Counted from the first letter of the stretch, positions 23,427 through 32,643 are shown. The stretch: 64,000 bases of DNA from Clostridium estertheticum (GCF_011065935.2 NZ_JAAMNH020000001.1:2997001-3061000); one strand, 5' to 3'. A program made the numbers and translations. Notes: generated from the letters alone by a model not told the origin.

Positions 23427-24935
23427 TTAAACCATAGGTTTATTTACATCTCCTACCTTTTCCTTTAATGCTGCAATCTGTTCTCCATAGTTCTTTTCAA
23501 CGATGTCATCCCATATTTCTGCACCCTTAATCCCGCATCTCTTAGGAACAAAAACTGGATCCAAACCCATCTTTTTTTGCTGCTCATAATCTTTAAGAGT
23601 TGCAAGAACAGGTTTTGTTAATAGTATAATAGCAATTATATTCAGCCATGCCATCATACCAACACCAATGTCTGCAAGATTCCAAGCCATACTTGATGTA
23701 CGGATTGTTCCATAAAATGTAGATACTACTAAAATGATTTTCGTAACAAATGAAATAGTTTTTAAATTTTTACTATTTTTAAATAGATATGCAACATTAC
23801 TATCAGTATAGTAGGCAAATGCTAGCAATGTAGTGAATGCAAAGAAGAAGATAGCTATAGCAATAAATGGACTGCCAAGACCGGGAATCAATGTATTTAT
23901 AGATTCTTGAGCGAAGGCAGGGCCAACACCAACTCCTGGAAGATGCTCTACTAAAAATCCACCAGCAGGATTCGCAACATTGTATTTTCCTGTAGAGAGT
24001 ATCATAAGTGCAGTTGCAGTACAAACGAATAATGTGTCTATGTATACTGAGAAAGCTTGGACAAGACCTTGCTTTGCAGGGTGTGATACTTCAGCTGCAC
24101 CGGCAGCTTGTGCGCCAGTACCCATTCCTGCTTCGTTAGAGTAAAGCCCTCTTTTTACTCCCCACATAACTGCAGTTCCAAATATAGCACCGAATGTTGC
24201 ATTAAGGTTAAATGCAGAACTGAAGATTAAGCCAAACATTGCGGGTACATTTTTAAAATTTATAACCAAAATAACTAAAGCAATGAGAATATAAGCGCCT
24301 GCCATAAATGGCACAACTGCACCCGCGAAATTACCAATTCTTTTAATACCACCGAAAATTACAAATCCGAATAACACAGCAACAAAAATTCCTGTAACAT
24401 ATGGAGAGATACCAAAAGCAGTGTTTGTTGACTCTGCAATGTTAAACGCTTGTATTCCTGGTCCTGTAAAACCATTTCCTATAATAGTTACTATAGCAAA
24501 TAGTATAGCAAAAGGTTTATTTTTCAGGCCTTTTTCTATATAATATGCCGGACCTCCACGGTAATCACCAATAATATCTTCTTTCCACACCTGGGCCAAA
24601 GCAGATTCTGCGTAAGCTGAACCCGCTCCTAAGAAAGCAATAATCCACATCCAAAAAATTGCTCCTGGGCCACCATAGAATATTGCAGTAGCAACTCCAG
24701 CAATATTTCCAACACCTACACGTCCACCTAATGCCATGGCAAAGCTTTGAAAAGATGAAACACCTTTTGTAGAACTCTTTCCTCCAAACAATTGCCCTAC
24801 CATGTCTTTGATTAGGCGTAGCTGTGGAAATCTCATTCGTAATGAAAAATAAATTCCTGATCCCAAACAAAGATAAATCAAACCAGAACTCCAAAGCAAA
24901 CTTGCAATTTTACCTGTTAAAGTAGCAAAATCCAT
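23427..24935 (-). CDS. AGCS-family amino acid:Na+ symporter
   Basis: The 502-residue membrane protein is an alanine/glycine:cation symporter family member. Family segments include SSFQSFAMALGGRVGVGNIAGVA, YRGGPAYYIEKG and GMGTGAQAAGAAEVSHPAKQG, with about ten hydrophobic helices. Members carry alanine, glycine or glutamine with Na+ or H+. It precedes arcB-arcC on the same strand and follows a GlnK/GlnL-type sensor pair. In Bacillus subtilis that pair controls the AGCS-family glutamine transporter GlnT. Glutamine or an arginine-pathway amino acid is a plausible substrate. Confidence 0.87.
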   Translation of the reverse strand: MDFATLTGKIASLLWSSGLIYLCLGSGIYFSLRMRFPQLRLIKDMVGQLFGGKSSTKGVSSFQSFAMALGGRVGVGNIAGVATAIFYGGPGAIFWMWIIAFLGAGSAYAESALAQVWKEDIIGDYRGGPAYYIEKGLKNKPFAILFAIVTIIGNGFTGPGIQAFNIAESTNTAFGISPYVTGIFVAVLFGFVIFGGIKRIGNFAGAVVPFMAGAYILIALVILVINFKNVPAMFGLIFSSAFNLNATFGAIFGTAVMWGVKRGLYSNEAGMGTGAQAAGAAEVSHPAKQGLVQAFSVYIDTLFVCTATALMILSTGKYNVANPAGGFLVEHLPGVGVGPAFAQESINTLIPGLGSPFIAIAIFFFAFTTLLAFAYYTDSNVAYLFKNSKNLKTISFVTKIILVVSTFYGTIRTSSMAWNLADIGVGMMAWLNIIAIILLTKPVLATLKDYEQQKKMGLDPVFVPKRCGIKGAEIWDDIVEKNYGEQIAALKEKVGDVNKPMV

Positions 24936-25068
24936 TTAATAAGCCTCCCTCATAATAATTTCTAAATTTGTGTTGTTATGTAGATGCATGCTTAGTTCAT
25001 TTTAAATCACTTTCAAAATCGAGTAAGTAATCGATTTCTTTTATTTTTTTTATTTTAACAACGTAATT

Positions 25069-25095
25069 TCAAAAACCATCAATTTACGTCAAAAA
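25069..25095 (-). promoter_or_regulatory. Direct repeat upstream of the symporter gene
   Basis: On the minus strand TTTTTGA occurs twice with a 20-bp period, about 135-160 nt upstream of the symporter ATG. Bacillus GlnL is reported to bind direct T-rich TTTTGT repeats, so this is a candidate response-regulator site. The match is loose and lies in an AT-rich stretch. Confidence 0.25.
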
Positions 25096-25135
25096 AAATA
25101 TTTAGAATTCTAAATATTTTTAGAATTCTAAATAT
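25094..25135. terminator. Two overlapping palindromes centred on GAATTC
   Basis: A 28-bp perfect palindrome spans 25094-25121 (core ATATTTAGAATTCTAAATAT), and a second, imperfect one is centred 18 bp further. They lie after the response-regulator stop codon. The minus strand continues into eight T residues, so a terminator is possible; paired operators are an alternative. Confidence 0.5.
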
Positions 25136-25158
25136 TCCTTATTGTTAAGACTGCTATT

Positions 25159-25989
25159 TTAGTCTATTTCACAATATAGTAGAAGGCCTTCAAAAAATTT
25201 GTTTATAGAGATTTTTCCTCCAGTATTTTTTTTGCCTTTTATATGATCCATCTCAGCTTTCACGCTGGAAAAATCAAAAAGCACATTTGCATAAGTATTA
25301 AAAGTTTCATTCATATAATCTTCAATTCCTAAGTTTGCCATATTCCCCAGTCCATTTTTAATGGCTCTTCGAATCCTTTGCTTTACAATCTCTGGATTAT
25401 CTCCAAAACAAGTAAAAAGTTCCTCTAAATTAAATTCAGAAAAGGATTTTTTGGTTTCAATTATAATTGCACATATTTTTATTATATCTGTTGTTCCCTT
25501 TTCACCAAGCATTCCAAGAATACTTAAAATGTGTTTTACTTCCTTTAGGCTGTCTTTTATATCCGTATTGGGTTGTTCCGAACTTTTCAACATTTTTTTT
25601 ATACTAGACAACATCATTTTCATTTCAATATTTTCTGCAACTTTTGAGGTCACTTTTTCTACTTCAATTTTATTAATGGGTTTACTTATAAAAAATTCTA
25701 TTCCTGATTTGTATGAATCTGTGATAAGCTCACTATCTAAAACCTGAGATATCATAATAAAACAAATATCAGGTTTTAATATCTTGAGCTGCTGTACAAG
25801 AGTATTTCCATCCATTTTAGGCATAAGAAAATCTACAAGTACAATATCAGGGCTTAATAAAAGTATTTCGTTATAAGCAGTTTCGCCATTATTTGAGAAC
25901 CCTATAACTTCAAATGAATTGTTTTCTTCTATTATATTAGTAAGTATTCTTACCATACTCATGTCATCATCAACAATATAGTATCTCAT
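25159..25989 (-). CDS. Response regulator, GlnL/YcbB type
   Basis: The 276-residue protein has an N-terminal receiver domain with acidic residues YIVDDD, the phospho-acceptor Asp53 in IVLVDFLMPKMDG, and the Lys of FFISKPINK. The C-terminal half (VKHILSILGMLGEKGTTDII through NGLGNMANLGIEDYMNETF) matches the YcbB output domain of Bacillus GlnL. Its start overlaps the kinase gene by four bases (ATGA), so the two are translationally coupled. The likely target is the adjacent symporter gene. Confidence 0.82.
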   Translation of the reverse strand: MRYYIVDDDMSMVRILTNIIEENNSFEVIGFSNNGETAYNEILLLSPDIVLVDFLMPKMDGNTLVQQLKILKPDICFIMISQVLDSELITDSYKSGIEFFISKPINKIEVEKVTSKVAENIEMKMMLSSIKKMLKSSEQPNTDIKDSLKEVKHILSILGMLGEKGTTDIIKICAIIIETKKSFSEFNLEELFTCFGDNPEIVKQRIRRAIKNGLGNMANLGIEDYMNETFNTYANVLFDFSSVKAEMDHIKGKKNTGGKISINKFFEGLLLYCEID

Positions 25990-27275
25990 ATAGGTTCTCC
26001 TTCCATTTTATCTTCTTTTATTTTTATAGTGAATTCCGTACCTTTATCCGTTTCGGAATGGACATCTATCGTACCTGAAAAAATATCATTAACAATGCCT
26101 TTAACATGGGCAAGTCCTATGCCTCGACAAATGTCACCAGTCTCTACATTAAATTTTGTTGAAAATCCAGGATTGAAAATATATTCAATATCTTTCTCTT
26201 TTATTCCTTTACCATTATCGGATATAACAAAAACATAGTATCCTTGGCTCTTGCTAATAGAAATTTTTATATTCCCATTTTTCATTTCTTCCATAGCTTC
26301 TATGCTATTGTAAATAAGGTTTCTCAGTACGGAAACCAAATAAAAATGTTCCTTCACGTTAAAACTATCTAATATTTCGAAGTTTAAACTTACATTAGAT
26401 TTATTTCTTTTTACATGCTCTTTTACATCAATCTCAATAATAATTGCAATATCTCTAATATTCATATTAACCGTATCTGTTTTTTCGCCAACCATTTCTT
26501 CTAATCCTTTTATAACGCTGATATAGTCCTTTTTTATTTCGTGCACATCTTTTGCTATATCAAGAGAAATATTTTTTAAATCGCAAGAGTAATTTTGTTC
26601 CGAAATGTCTTTATAAAGAGAATAAGCTTTTTTCATTACATCTTCAATATCCGAATTGTTTTTGTTCATAAAATAAATTTCACTTTTCACACTTGAAGTC
26701 ATTAATATTAATTTTCTATATCTTTCTTCATGCTCTTCCTTTATCAGTAAGAATTTGTAATATTTCAGTAGTAATATTATAGATATTGCTATTGCAGTTC
26801 TTGTAAAGGCTATAATCGCTAAATCTTGGAACAATAGATAGCTATACCCTTTGAAACCAAGCATTATGCTAATTTCTATAATGTTTGAAAAAAGATCACA
26901 GAAAAATACAGAAAAAAATAAATCCGTTAAATTCGTTTTTGGTTTTCTCAAATAGAATAAATAAAATAATATGCCATAGCTAAAATAAAACAAAACATCA
27001 GCGCCTATAAATCCAAGGGTAGTATGTAAATTCTTAGTCCCAACGTATAAGAATATTCCCCTATAAAGGGGAGAAATTATGCCAGTTGCAAAGATAATTT
27101 CTATTGCATTAAATTCCTTATAAAAATAAAGAAAAACAGGCAATATGACAACTGACAAGGTTATTATAAACCCTGGAACAAAAAAATTTATATTAACTTG
27201 AGATGCTAGGGCTATGCCTATAGAAATAATAAAAATAGACTTTATCTTTTTCATGATTGTCTCCCTTATATACAA
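25986..27275 (-). CDS. Membrane sensor histidine kinase, GlnK type
   Basis: The 429-residue kinase has about six hydrophobic helices in residues ~8-180. A dimerisation/phospho-acceptor region follows, with His in AKDVHEIKKDY. The GHKL ATPase domain is next, with NLIYNSIEAM (N box), ISDNGKGI (G1), FNPGFSTK and GIGLAHVKGIV (G2). The absence of an extracellular sensor domain suggests it senses within the membrane or through a partner. GlnK/GlnL pairs respond to glutamine in Bacillus; here the ligand is inferred from the adjacent amino-acid transporter. Confidence 0.83.
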   Translation of the reverse strand: MYIRETIMKKIKSIFIISIGIALASQVNINFFVPGFIITLSVVILPVFLYFYKEFNAIEIIFATGIISPLYRGIFLYVGTKNLHTTLGFIGADVLFYFSYGILFYLFYLRKPKTNLTDLFFSVFFCDLFSNIIEISIMLGFKGYSYLLFQDLAIIAFTRTAIAISIILLLKYYKFLLIKEEHEERYRKLILMTSSVKSEIYFMNKNNSDIEDVMKKAYSLYKDISEQNYSCDLKNISLDIAKDVHEIKKDYISVIKGLEEMVGEKTDTVNMNIRDIAIIIEIDVKEHVKRNKSNVSLNFEILDSFNVKEHFYLVSVLRNLIYNSIEAMEEMKNGNIKISISKSQGYYVFVISDNGKGIKEKDIEYIFNPGFSTKFNVETGDICRGIGLAHVKGIVNDIFSGTIDVHSETDKGTEFTIKIKEDKMEGEPI

Positions 27276-27361
27276 AATATTATATTAATAATAATATTAT
27301 TATATATCAAATTAATTAATTCTAACACTTTAAAGACCTTAAATTACTTTACAACAAATAA

Positions 27362-27389
27362 ACAAAAGCACCTGCTCCTAAGCAGATGC
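27362..27389 (-). terminator. Terminator of glyA
   Basis: GCACCTGCT pairs with AGCAGATGC (one wobble), followed on the minus strand by TTTTGTTTATTT, ~45 nt after the glyA stop. Confidence 0.7.
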
Positions 27390-27434
27390 CATTGACTATA
27401 TACTAAAATTATATTTTTTTATTACTCAATTGCC

Positions 27435-28664
27435 CTAATATAATGGGAACTTATTACATAATTGAACTACTTTTTCTCTAATTCCTTCTAAATTTCCTTC
27501 TCTATTTTCTATAGTTTCATTCATAAGGGCCGCTATTATTTTCATTTCTGCTTCTTTAAAGCCTCTAGTAGTTACAGCAGGTGTTCCAATTCTTATTCCA
27601 CTTGTAACAAACGGGCTTAGAGTTTCATTTGGTACTGTATTTTTATTTACAGTAATGCCCACAAGATCTAATAGCTTTTCTGCTTCTTTACCAGTTATAT
27701 TTTTATTTGTTAATTCTATAAGTAAAAGATGGTTATCTGTCCCGCCAGATACTAATTTAAATCCGTATTTTAAAAGTTCTTCACCTAAAACTTTTGCATT
27801 TTTAACTACTTGTTCAATGTAAACTTTGAATTCTGGCCTAAGAGCTTCTCCAAAGCAAACAGCTTTAGCAGCTATAGTCTGCATTAATGGTCCACCTTGC
27901 ATACCTGGGAAAATAGACTTGTCTATTTGTTTTGCATATTTCTCTTTACATAAAATTGCTCCACCTCTAGGTCCTCTTAATGTTTTATGAGTAGTAGTTG
28001 TGACAAAATCAGCATATGGTACTGGCGACTGATGTGCTCCTGTTGCTACAAGCCCGGCTATATGAGCCATATCGACAAACATATATGCTCCAACTTCATC
28101 GCAGATTTCTCTAAAGGCTGCAAAATCTATTGCCCTTGGGTAAGCAGACGCCCCAATTACTATCATTTTAGGGTTATGCTCTTTAGCGAGCGTCCTCACT
28201 TCTTGATAATCTATTGTTTCTGTTTCTAAATTAACGCCATAAGGAATGATGTTATATAAAATTCCTGAAAAGTTTACTTTACTTCCATGAGTTAAATGTC
28301 CGCCATGGCTCAAATTCATACCGAGTATTGTATCTCCTGGTTTTAGTACAGAAAAGTATACAGCCATATTGGCTTGTGAACCTGAATGAGGTTGCACATT
28401 AGCATGTTCAGCACCGAAAAGTTCTTTCATTCTATCACGTGCTAAATTTTCTACTTTATCCACTACTTCACAACCACCATAATATCTCTTAGCAGGATAG
28501 CCTTCCGCATATTTATTAGTTAATATAGAACCATTTGCTTCCATTACAGCCTTGCTAACAAAATTTTCAGAAGCTATTAGTTCAATATGATCCTCTTGTC
28601 TTGTATTTTCCTCTTGAATAATTTCATAAACTTTTAAATCACTGTTTTTTAAGTATTCCATCAT
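27435..28664 (-). CDS. glyA: Serine hydroxymethyltransferase
   Basis: The 409-residue PLP enzyme interconverts serine and glycine with tetrahydrofolate. Motifs include NKYAEGYPAKRYYGG, the PLP lysine in VTTTTHKTLRGPRGG near residue 226, and RIGTPAVTTRG near the end. The length is normal for the family. Two consecutive ATGs exist at the start; the first is kept. It is a single-gene unit with its own promoter and terminator. Position beside amino-acid genes suggests a supporting role in glycine/serine fermentation. Confidence 0.96.
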   Translation of the reverse strand: MMEYLKNSDLKVYEIIQEENTRQEDHIELIASENFVSKAVMEANGSILTNKYAEGYPAKRYYGGCEVVDKVENLARDRMKELFGAEHANVQPHSGSQANMAVYFSVLKPGDTILGMNLSHGGHLTHGSKVNFSGILYNIIPYGVNLETETIDYQEVRTLAKEHNPKMIVIGASAYPRAIDFAAFREICDEVGAYMFVDMAHIAGLVATGAHQSPVPYADFVTTTTHKTLRGPRGGAILCKEKYAKQIDKSIFPGMQGGPLMQTIAAKAVCFGEALRPEFKVYIEQVVKNAKVLGEELLKYGFKLVSGGTDNHLLLIELTNKNITGKEAEKLLDLVGITVNKNTVPNETLSPFVTSGIRIGTPAVTTRGFKEAEMKIIAALMNETIENREGNLEGIREKVVQLCNKFPLY

Positions 28665-29049
28665 ATACGTACCCTTCCTCTCATCTTTTAAATTAAATTA
28701 TTATTTTTATTCAAATTTATAAAAATAAATATTATACTCCCATTATAAAATTTTATAGCTTATTAATCAACCTAAAGATGAAAATTTCCCCAAATGTTCT
28801 GAATTATTCGCGAAATATATCTATTATGAGAATTGAAAACCCTTAATAGCATAATTATATATATATATATGTATCATATTTCATATTAAAACAATAATAA
28901 ATAATTCAATTTTCTAAATAATAATGTTTTATTAGATTTATGGTATATAATGATAGTGCGAATTTATTATATAATATACATAATTTTGTATTTACGATTT
29001 ATCATAGCTATAAAAATCTAAAATTAGTTTTGTACTGAAAGGAGATCCC
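28665..29049. other. Divergent intergenic region between glyA and the ThrE-type genes
   Basis: These 385 very AT-rich bases include an alternating AT run near 28860. They contain the glyA promoter and presumably one for the rightward genes; GGTATATAATG near 28942 could serve as a -10. I find no gene, relic or riboswitch. Confidence 0.55.
28742..28770 (-). promoter_or_regulatory. Sigma-A promoter of glyA
   Basis: On the minus strand TTGATT and TATAAT are separated by exactly 17 bases, ~75 nt upstream of the start codon. Confidence 0.65.
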
Positions 29050-29823
29050 ATGCATATTGATGATATTATTCATGTAGCTACCGAAGCTGGTAAAATCATA
29101 TTAGAAAATGGCGGAGAAACTTATAGAGTTGAGCAAACAATTACTATGATATGTAAGTCCTATGGCATACCGCACACTGAAAGTTTTGTTACTCCAACTG
29201 GCATTATGGTCTCAATTACTAACAGTGAAAATAGGACTATTTCATTAGTTAGAAGAATAAATACTAGAACCGTTAATCTTCGTAAGGTTGCCATGATAAA
29301 CAATTTGTCAAGGCAAATAGTTTCAAAGCCTCTATCCATGGCAGATATGAGAAAAGAAATTGAGTATATTAATAATATACCACCATATTCTCGAAGAACC
29401 ACAACATTTTTTGCTGCTGGATCCTCAGGATTCTTCACCTTGCTTTTTGGCGGAAATTATAAAGATTTTTTTATAGCCTTTATAATTGGTGCTCTTATAA
29501 ATTATTTAAGTGGATATTTAGAAAAATTAGAGATGAATGGTTTTCTCAAAAATATGTTAGGTGGTGCTTTAGCTGCAACCATAGCTCTTATAGCAGCAGC
29601 TTTAGGTTTAGTAGGTAATATGGATACTATAATAATAGGATCCATAATGATACTAGTTCCGGGAATCTCTATAACAAACGCAATACGGGATACTATTGCT
29701 GGAGATTTAGTTTCTGGGGTATCACGGTCAATAGAAGCACTATTCGTAGCTATTGCCATATCTGCAGGCACAAGTATAGTTTTCAAAATATGGGTATTGT
29801 TATTTGGAGGTGGTTTAATATGA
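29050..29823 (+). CDS. ThrE-type threonine/serine exporter, larger half
   Basis: The 257-residue protein matches the N-terminal ThrE domain (DUF1212). A cytoplasmic part (AGKIILENGGETYRVEQT, ESFVTPTGIMVSI) precedes about five helices. LVPGISITNAIRDTIAGDLVSG is characteristic. It is thought to form one exporter with the following gene. An AAGGAG ribosome binding site precedes the start. Confidence 0.85.
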   Translation: MHIDDIIHVATEAGKIILENGGETYRVEQTITMICKSYGIPHTESFVTPTGIMVSITNSENRTISLVRRINTRTVNLRKVAMINNLSRQIVSKPLSMADMRKEIEYINNIPPYSRRTTTFFAAGSSGFFTLLFGGNYKDFFIAFIIGALINYLSGYLEKLEMNGFLKNMLGGALAATIALIAAALGLVGNMDTIIIGSIMILVPGISITNAIRDTIAGDLVSGVSRSIEALFVAIAISAGTSIVFKIWVLLFGGGLI

Positions 29824-30245
29824 TCCTTAATTCATTTTATGCTTTTTTAAGTTCTCTCGGTTTTGGAGTATTATTTAATATTAGAGGTAAAAACCTAATT
29901 ATCGCATCACTTGGAGGAGGTCTTACCTGGTTCACCTATCTTCTTACCGCAAGACTACAACCCTCCTTAGTTTTTTCATTGTTTCTTGCCTCTCTTGTAG
30001 GTAGTATTTACTCAGAAATAATGGCAAGAATTTATAAGAGTCCTGTTACCATATTTATAATTTGTGCAATTATACCTCTTGTTCCAGGTGGTGGAATGTA
30101 TTATGCCACTCTTGAGGCAGTAAGAGGGAATTTTGATGCTTCTCTATCCAAAGGTGTTGAAACCCTGTTTAGTGCAGGAGCTATTGCAATTGGAATAGTT
30201 TTTGTATCTTCCATAAGTACAATTTTCAAAAAAATAAAGAAGTAA
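29820..30245 (+). CDS. ThrE-type threonine/serine exporter, smaller half
   Basis: The 141-residue four-helix protein matches the ThrE C-terminal domain (ThrE_2), including IPLVPGGGMYYATLEAVRGN. I place the start at 29820, not at an upstream GTG/ATG. GGAGGTGG lies 7 nt before it, and the ATG overlaps the stop of the larger subunit as ATGA. The split two-gene arrangement replaces the single ThrE of Corynebacterium. Together they probably export threonine or serine. Confidence 0.83.
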   Translation: MILNSFYAFLSSLGFGVLFNIRGKNLIIASLGGGLTWFTYLLTARLQPSLVFSLFLASLVGSIYSEIMARIYKSPVTIFIICAIIPLVPGGGMYYATLEAVRGNFDASLSKGVETLFSAGAIAIGIVFVSSISTIFKKIKK

Positions 30246-30271
30246 AATTTGCTATCAAATTTTACTTCTTT
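30236..30271. terminator. Bidirectional terminator overlapping the exporter stop codon
   Basis: AAAGAAGTAAAATTT and its complement form a 15-bp stem with a 6-base loop, followed by TATTTTTT. The left arm includes the stop codon of the exporter. On the other strand it serves the CsoR-like gene. Confidence 0.85.
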
Positions 30272-30289
30272 ATTTTTTATAGTTATTTA

Positions 30290-30577
30290 TTATTTTAAAA
30301 ACATAAGGAAAGTTGAAACTAGCTCCTGAATTTTTTCTTCTTCAATTGGGTCATCTTCATGTAAAAGACAGTTTTTTGTATACCTCTCTAAAACTAAGCC
30401 ACCAACCTTACTCATAGCGGCGCGAGCTGCCGCAACTTGAACCAATATGTTCTTACAACAAGCTTCACTAGTCACCATTTTTTCTATGCCTTTAACCTGT
30501 CCTTCTATTTTTCTTAGTCTCACTTGAATATCTCTCACTAGCTCATCATTTATTGCTTTATCTTTTTCTGTTGTCAT
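30290..30577 (-). CDS. CsoR/RcnR/CstR-family repressor with a Cys-Tyr-Cys site
   Basis: The 95-residue all-helical protein belongs to the DUF156 family of metal- or sulfur-sensing repressors (LRKIEGQVKGIEKMV, ACCKNILVQVAAARAAMSKVG). I choose the ATG at 30577 because AGGAG lies 7 nt upstream. Copper-sensing CsoR uses Cys-His-Cys, with His and the second Cys 25 and 29 residues after the first. Here Cys41 and Cys70 keep the 29-residue spacing, but Tyr66 replaces His. CstR-type persulfide sensors also lack that His. No metal transporter lies nearby. The gene may autoregulate through the element at 30685-30702. Confidence 0.85.
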   Translation of the reverse strand: MTTEKDKAINDELVRDIQVRLRKIEGQVKGIEKMVTSEACCKNILVQVAAARAAMSKVGGLVLERYTKNCLLHEDDPIEEEKIQELVSTFLMFLK

Positions 30578-30638
30578 TTTACCACTCCTATACATAATAT
30601 AGTGAACCAATGTCATTAGTTAATTGTCATCTTAGGCG

Positions 30639-30702
30639 CTATACCGTTATCTAATTTAATGGAATATATAAATACTGTTCACAATTACCATACCCGGTAT
30701 AG
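30639..30702. promoter_or_regulatory. Candidate operator region of the CsoR-family gene
   Basis: TTACCATACCCGGTATAG (30685-30702) contains the dyad ATACC-C-GGTAT, and CTATACCG (30639-30646) repeats the outer half in reverse. CsoR-family operators are short G/C tracts with AT-rich dyad flanks, which this resembles. A near-identical 18-mer occurs upstream of the rubredoxin gene. Confidence 0.5.
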
Positions 30703-30800
30703 GTACTATTAATAATTATAGCATCAGAATTATTACAAATCAAGGTATAAACAGTGGAATTAATACATAAATTTTGTATATTTAAAAATTATGGACATAA

Positions 30801-30833
30801 AAACAGCATAATATTTTATATATTATGCTGTTT
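30801..30833 (-). terminator. Terminator of the hisS-aspS unit
   Basis: AAACAGCATAATA and its complement make a 13-bp stem with a 7-base loop, followed on the minus strand by TTTTTATG. Confidence 0.75.
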
Positions 30834-30858
30834 ACTATAATAATACACACTTAATGTG

Positions 30859-32643
30859 TTATTTTTTTATTTCTGTTTTTGTGATACCTAATTCCAGAAG
30901 TTGCTTGTCATCAACTATGTTTGGTGCTTGGGTCATTGGACAGAAAGCATTTTGATTTTTAGGGAATGCTATTACATCTTTAATGTTTTCTGTTCCCGCT
31001 AAGAACATTGTTATTCTATCTAGTCCAAATGCGAGTCCGCCGTGTGGTGGTGGTCCGAATTTGAATGCTTCTAGTAAGAAGCCAAATCTTTCCCATGCCT
31101 TTTCCTGAGTAAATCCTAAAACTTTAAACATAGTTTCTTGTAGACTAGAATCGTGTATTCTTATACTTCCGCCACCTAATTCCTCTCCATTTAATACCAT
31201 ATCATAGGCTTTAGCCCTAACTCTACCCGGCTCTGACTCTAAATATTGTAGATCTTCATCCATTGGCATTGTAAAGGGATGGTGAGCTGCTACATATCTA
31301 TTTTCTTCTTCGTTATAATCTACCAGTGGAAATTCTGTAACCCATACAAAGTTAAATTCTTTATTATCTTTTAAGATTTCTAGCTCTTTAGCTAACTGTA
31401 ATCTTAAAGCACCCAGTGCTTGTAGAACTACGCTATCCTTATCTGCAACAATAAGTACTAAATCTCCAGCCTTTGCCTCCACCTTATCTAATATAGCTTG
31501 CATTTGCACTTCACTTAAGAACTTAGCTATAGGGGATTTAATCTCATCTTCTTTACACGCAATATAGGCAAGGCCTTTTGCTTTGTAAGCTTTAACAAAC
31601 TCACCTAATTTGTCTAATTTTTTTCTGCCCATATCTGCAGAATTAGTAACTTTTATTGCTCTTACTGAGCCACCATTATCTATGGCATTTTTAAATACTA
31701 CAAATTCACAATCACTTGACTCCTCAGTAATATTAACTATTTCCATTCCAAATCTTAAATCTGGTTTATCTGAGCCATATTTATCCATAGCTTCTTTGTA
31801 TGTTATTCTTTTCATAGGAAGCATAACATCTTCATTTACTACTTCTTTAAATACTTTTTTAATAAGTGCTTCATTTACTGCTATAACATCGTCCTGCTCT
31901 ATAAATGACATCTCTATATCCACTTGTGTAAATTCAGGTTGCCTATTTGATCTTAAATCTTCATCTCTAAAACATCTTGCTATTTGGAAGTACTTATCAT
32001 ATCCAGACACCATTAATAATTGTTTAAACAATTGTGGTGATTGTGGAAGTGCATAAAAATTTCCTGGATAATTCCTACTTGGAACTAAATAGTCACGAGC
32101 ACCTTCTGGAGTACTTTTTGTAAGCATAGGCGTTTCTATTTCTAAAAAACCATTCTCATCTAAAAAATCTCGAATTACTTTAGTTGTCTTATGGCGTGTC
32201 ATAAGAATTTTTTGCATATCTGGTCTTCTTAAATCAAGATATCTATATTTTAGACGTATATTTTCTGAGGCATCTAAATCTTCTTTTATATATATAGGTG
32301 GAGTTTCTGATTCAGATAATATCTTTATACTTTCTCCTTTAAGCTCTACTTGCCCAGTTGGCATATTGTCATTAGGAGATTGTCTTTTAATTATTTCACC
32401 AGTTACAGCAATACAGTACTCTGGTTTCACTAAATCCGCTTTTTCAAAAGCTTCCTTGTTTATTTCTTCACCAAAAACTAACTGAAGTAGTCCTGTTCTA
32501 TCTCTTAAATCGATAAAAACAAGCCCTCCTAAGTTTCTTTTTGTTTGAACCCAACCCATTACTGTTGTTTTACTTGATATGTGTGTTTCACGAAGATCCC
32601 CACACATATTTGTTCTCTTTAAACCATTTAATGCTTCTGCCAT
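30859..32643 (-). CDS. aspS: Aspartyl-tRNA synthetase
   Basis: The 594-residue class II synthetase has an N-terminal OB-fold anticodon domain (GWVQTKRNLGGLVFIDLRDRTG). Next are motif 2 (FRDEDLRSNRQPEFTQVD), the bacterial GAD insertion (~285-420) and motif 3 (GLAFGLDRITMFL). It lies downstream of hisS as in many Firmicutes, with a long inverted repeat in the intergenic space. Confidence 0.96.
   Translation of the reverse strand: MAEALNGLKRTNMCGDLRETHISSKTTVMGWVQTKRNLGGLVFIDLRDRTGLLQLVFGEEINKEAFEKADLVKPEYCIAVTGEIIKRQSPNDNMPTGQVELKGESIKILSESETPPIYIKEDLDASENIRLKYRYLDLRRPDMQKILMTRHKTTKVIRDFLDENGFLEIETPMLTKSTPEGARDYLVPSRNYPGNFYALPQSPQLFKQLLMVSGYDKYFQIARCFRDEDLRSNRQPEFTQVDIEMSFIEQDDVIAVNEALIKKVFKEVVNEDVMLPMKRITYKEAMDKYGSDKPDLRFGMEIVNITEESSDCEFVVFKNAIDNGGSVRAIKVTNSADMGRKKLDKLGEFVKAYKAKGLAYIACKEDEIKSPIAKFLSEVQMQAILDKVEAKAGDLVLIVADKDSVVLQALGALRLQLAKELEILKDNKEFNFVWVTEFPLVDYNEEENRYVAAHHPFTMPMDEDLQYLESEPGRVRAKAYDMVLNGEELGGGSIRIHDSSLQETMFKVLGFTQEKAWERFGFLLEAFKFGPPPHGGLAFGLDRITMFLAGTENIKDVIAFPKNQNAFCPMTQAPNIVDDKQLLELGITKTEIKK

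Noticed and set aside
5257..25135. Multiple palindromes considered as a dispersed repeat family or CRISPR remnant
   Set aside because: Apart from the two copies at 9174 and 10157 the hairpins share no common sequence or spacing, and most fit ordinary terminators.
28665..29049. Possible riboswitch in the glyA leader
   Set aside because: The leader after the predicted promoter is only ~75 nt, AT-rich and without glycine or THF riboswitch consensus elements that I can recognise.
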